Assembly (NCBI GenBank): GCA_025354075.1
Contig: JANXNO010000607.1
Span: 1-16,614, forward strand
Direction: 5' to 3'
DNA length: 16,614 nucleotides
DNA from: Burkholderiales bacterium
Lineage (GTDB): Bacteria; Pseudomonadota; Gammaproteobacteria; Burkholderiales; Casimicrobiaceae
In this document: piece after piece, positions 15,212-16,614 of the stretch
How the letters are laid out: each line of letters begins with the position of its first letter
How positions within the stretch are numbered: position 1 is the first letter of the stretch
Translations under genes and position numbers: made by a program
Notes under the pieces: model-generated
Seen by the model: the letters and a program-made list of their open reading frames with translations, nothing else
The model's database searches: none
Told to the model about the DNA's origin: nothing

Positions 15212-15301
15212 GCTTTTTGGCTAAACGCCCTATCACATTGGGGCTAGGTGTAAATAACGGCTAAAGTCAAGAATTGACGAAATCAGCTGTTAGCCCCAAT
15301 G
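15212..15301 (+). repeat. Candidate structured element, copy B
   Basis: Starts 5 nt after the nudK stop. It has a perfect 11-bp inverted repeat, CATTGGGGCTA (15236-15246) and TAGCCCCAATG (15291-15301). Inside, after a one-sided bulge beginning GG, 15257-15262 pairs with 15285-15290, and at the tip GTCAA-GAA-TTGAC (15266-15278) is a perfect small hairpin. The left part aligns without gaps with 4702-4760. There is no T tract, so a simple terminator is not convincing, although it lies between convergent nudK and the LysE-family gene. No gene starts downstream on the plus strand. Confidence 0.45.
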
Positions 15302-15323
15302 CATCGGCGTTCGCAGCGAAAAG

Positions 15324-15959
15324 CTACTGCCGCCGATCTAGCAATAAAACTGCTGCACCGGATGCCACGAACAAGCCTGCGCTGCCGCGATTGACGCCGC
15401 GCATGTAGCTCGGATGCGCCGCCAGCCAGCGGCTCACGCCACCCGCCGCCGCGCCGAGCGCACCGTATGCGATCACCGTGAGCACGGAGTAGATTGCGCC
15501 GAGCAGGAGCATCTGTACGAGTGGACTTGATGCGTCACTTCCAGATTGCACAAACTGCGGCACAAACGCGAGCACGAACAGCGCCACTTTCGGGTTCAGC
15601 AGATTGCTCAACATGCCGCGCCAGAAAATGGTGGTGAGCGGTGCTTTGGGCGCATTGATCAGCGTCGCATCGGTAGAGCTGCGCCACTGCTGCACGCCGA
15701 GATAAATCAGGTACGCACCGCCGACCAGTTTCATCACCCAGAACGCGGTTTCGCTGGCCGTCAGCAGCGCGCTCACGCCAAACGCCGCCAGCAGCGAATG
15801 CGCCATGATGCCCAGTCCCACGCCAAACGCATGCGCAAACCCTGCGCCACGCCCCTGCGTAAGCCCACGCGAAAGCGACAACAACATATCCGGCCCCGGG
15901 ATAGCAATGATGATCGCTACGGCTGGGAGGTAGAGGAGGGTTTGGTCTAGGGTGAGCAT
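15324..15959 (-). CDS. LysE/RhtB family amino acid exporter
   Basis: A 211-residue inner-membrane protein with about six hydrophobic segments. It carries the family signature near the N-terminus (IAIPGPDMLLSLSRGLTQGR, then GFAHAFGVGLGIMAHSLLAAFG), the middle phrase LVGGAYLIYLGVQQWR and the conserved GMLSNLLNPKVALFVLAFVPQF. Members export amino acids or related metabolites by proton exchange; the substrate cannot be assigned. The ATG at 15957-15959 is preceded by a C-rich stretch (CTCCCCCC) with no Shine-Dalgarno. The gene is followed by the palindromic element at 15212-15301 and preceded by a dense repeat cluster. Confidence 0.92.
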   Translation of the reverse strand: MLTLDQTLLYLPAVAIIIAIPGPDMLLSLSRGLTQGRGAGFAHAFGVGLGIMAHSLLAAFGVSALLTASETAFWVMKLVGGAYLIYLGVQQWRSSTDATLINAPKAPLTTIFWRGMLSNLLNPKVALFVLAFVPQFVQSGSDASSPLVQMLLLGAIYSVLTVIAYGALGAAAGGVSRWLAAHPSYMRGVNRGSAGLFVASGAAVLLLDRRQ

Positions 15960-15975
15960 GGGGGGAGTTTAGCAA

Positions 15976-16165
15976 GCGTGAGCAACACCCGTGGTTCTGC
16001 TTTTGTCCACAGGTTCCTCCCCCTTCAAGGGGGAGGCTAGGAGGGGGGTGGGGTTCAGCGTTGGCTGAAGCTGGAAACCATCCCCACCCCAACCCTCCCC
16101 CTGAAGGGGAGGGAGCAAAGCGCGCAACCCAATCAGTCGTAGGGTGGGCAACTTGTTGCTCACGC
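15976..16165. repeat. Nested palindromic element with 12-bp terminal inverted repeats
   Basis: Ends are the perfect 12-bp inverted repeat GCGTGAGCAACA (15976-15987) and TGTTGCTCACGC (16154-16165). Inside are a hairpin CCTCCCCCTT-C-AAGGGGGAGG (16016-16036), GGGGTGGGG (16045-16053) opposite CCCCACCCC (16082-16090) enclosing TTCAGC-GTTG-GCTGAA (16054-16069), and CCCTCCCC-CTGAA-GGGGAGGG (16093-16113). The right end also forms GTGGGCAAC-TT-GTTGCTCAC (16144-16163). It is non-coding, resembling the C-rich/G-rich intergenic palindromes common in proteobacteria. No target-site duplication is visible. Confidence 0.7.
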
Positions 16166-16205
16166 GTCGCTCCAGTGGCGCGCTCATAGGTGCGAAGTTC
16201 CCGGT

Positions 16206-16234
16206 CTGGATTCCCGCCTTCGCAGAAATGACAG
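16206..16234. repeat. Half-copy of the CTGGATTCCCGC...TTCGC repeat
   Basis: CTGGATTCCCGCCTTCGC followed by AGAAATGACAG. It matches the right part of the repeat at 11047-11075 at most positions. The complementary left arm is absent here, so this is a truncated copy. Confidence 0.6.
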
Positions 16235-16349
16235 TGGAGAGGATTTTTTTCAGTGCGTGCAATCAGTTACCACCATCACGAGACTGCAAATTACACTTCG
16301 ATTGATGAAATCGCACGCTACTCGCGTCGATGTAGCAAGTTGAAACACT

Positions 16350-16614
16350 ATGCCCACAAAGCCGCTTGATCGATTACTTTTTGCGCAAGGAGGACTCTGT
16401 TTTTTCTGTAAGCAGGCGATGCCGAAGAGCAAGGCAAGTGTTGAACATCTTGTCGCGAGCGCCAACGCCGGAAGTAATAGCGACGAAAACTGCGTAGCTT
16501 GCTGCAAAGCGGTTAACGCGCTATTTGGAAGCATGTCGCTTAAGGAGAAGATTCAAATCGTGCTCAATCAACGTGGACACTTCAAATGCCCAAATGGATT
16601 GGCACCTGTCGAAG
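16350..16614 (+). CDS. HNH endonuclease-like protein, 3'-truncated by the window edge
   Basis: An open frame from ATG 16350 to the last base (88 complete codons) with an in-frame stop just upstream at 16341-16343, so the start is well bounded, although the ribosome binding site is weak. The protein begins MPTKPLDRLLFAQGGLCFFC: a Cys17-x2-Cys20 knuckle, then SVEHLVASANAGSNSDEN with the HNH His33 and Asn47, then CVACCKAVNALFG with Asn56. The layout matches a small HNH nuclease domain (C-x2-C ... E/D-H ... G-x-N ... C ... N), but the second knuckle is unusual (CCKAVN, Val where a second Cys is common). Such genes can be stand-alone nucleases, restriction components or mobile-element genes; the missing 3' end prevents a choice. 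Confidence 0.72.
   Translation, partial: MPTKPLDRLLFAQGGLCFFCKQAMPKSKASVEHLVASANAGSNSDENCVACCKAVNALFGSMSLKEKIQIVLNQRGHFKCPNGLAPVE

Larger units (their letters stand above)
15960..16349. other. Gene-free region filled with palindromic repeats
   Basis: About 390 nt between the LysE-family start and the HNH gene. It holds the nested palindrome 15976-16165 and a half-copy of the CTGGATTCCCGC repeat (16206-16234). Open frames on the minus strand (for example 15969-16262) simply translate the repeats and are not called. About 115 nt (16235-16349) show no structure I can name and probably hold the promoter of the HNH gene. Confidence 0.6.

Noticed and set aside
15212..15301. Integron attC site
   Set aside because: There is a GTTAGCC string and a palindromic shape, but no matching RYYYAAC outer box in the right place, no integrase and no cassette array.
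15969..16534. Minus-strand open frames in the repeat region and opposite the HNH gene
   Set aside because: They translate palindromic repeats or are shadows of the HNH frame; no recognisable protein features.
1..16614. CRISPR array, tRNA or rRNA genes, insertion sequence transposase, known anti-phage system
   Set aside because: Read for regularly spaced direct repeats, tRNA-like cloverleafs and transposase motifs; none seen. The edge HNH gene alone is not enough to call a defence system.

Overview
The window looks like an ordinary chromosomal segment of a betaproteobacterium, most likely of the order Burkholderiales. This rests on family-level resemblance of the proteins, on fairly GC-rich coding sequence with several GTG starts, on the typical grouping of oligoribonuclease, an M48 protease, a pterin dehydratase and RsgA, and on intergenic repeats of the CTGGATTCCCGC...TTCGC type seen in that group. 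No search could be run, so the taxonomic call is inference. There is no tRNA, rRNA, CRISPR array, prophage or intact insertion sequence that I can see.

Layout. (1) 1-860: the 3' part of a FabH-type ketoacyl-ACP synthase, converging on (2) a minus-strand operon transcribed M48 protease -> phhB -> rsgA (3451 to 870; ATGA overlap, then a 21-nt gap). (3) Divergent from it, orn plus a zinc-ribbon NUDIX hydrolase (3562-4688), then an exported GlcG/HbpS-type protein (4778-5269). (4) A 1041-residue exported repeat protein on the minus strand (8432-5307): about 14 delta-60-type units, an Fn3 domain, an InlB-like domain and a dockerin-like pair. A 402-nt stretch without a gene lies upstream of it. (5) Minus-strand pair: exported SnoaL/NTF2-like protein, then HD-domain protein. 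(6) pirin (+), a 60-residue Lys-rich protein (-), then trhO plus an RluA-family pseudouridine synthase (+). (7) Exported cupin (-); HpaI-type aldolase plus nudK (+); LysE-family exporter (-). (8) 15960-16349: no gene but a dense cluster of palindromic repeats. (9) 16350 to the window end: the start of an HNH-endonuclease-like gene, cut by the edge.

Functional themes are mostly housekeeping: RNA turnover and RNA modification (Orn, RsgA, TrhO, pseudouridine synthase), nucleotide-pool clean-up (two NUDIX enzymes), envelope proteolysis, and small exported proteins of unclear role.

The most interesting non-coding signal is a pair of intergenic segments (about 4702-4785 and 15212-15301). Each follows a NUDIX gene. 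They align without gaps at about 60% identity over 59 nt (hand count). Both can fold into the same shape: a long outer stem, a one-sided bulge starting GG, then a second stem stacked on the other strand. In the first copy the outer stem would cover the AUG of the GlcG-like gene. This is a candidate structured RNA or small repeat family, not a demonstrated one. A second notable structure is a roughly 190-bp nested palindrome bounded by perfect 12-bp inverted repeats, upstream of the LysE-family gene.
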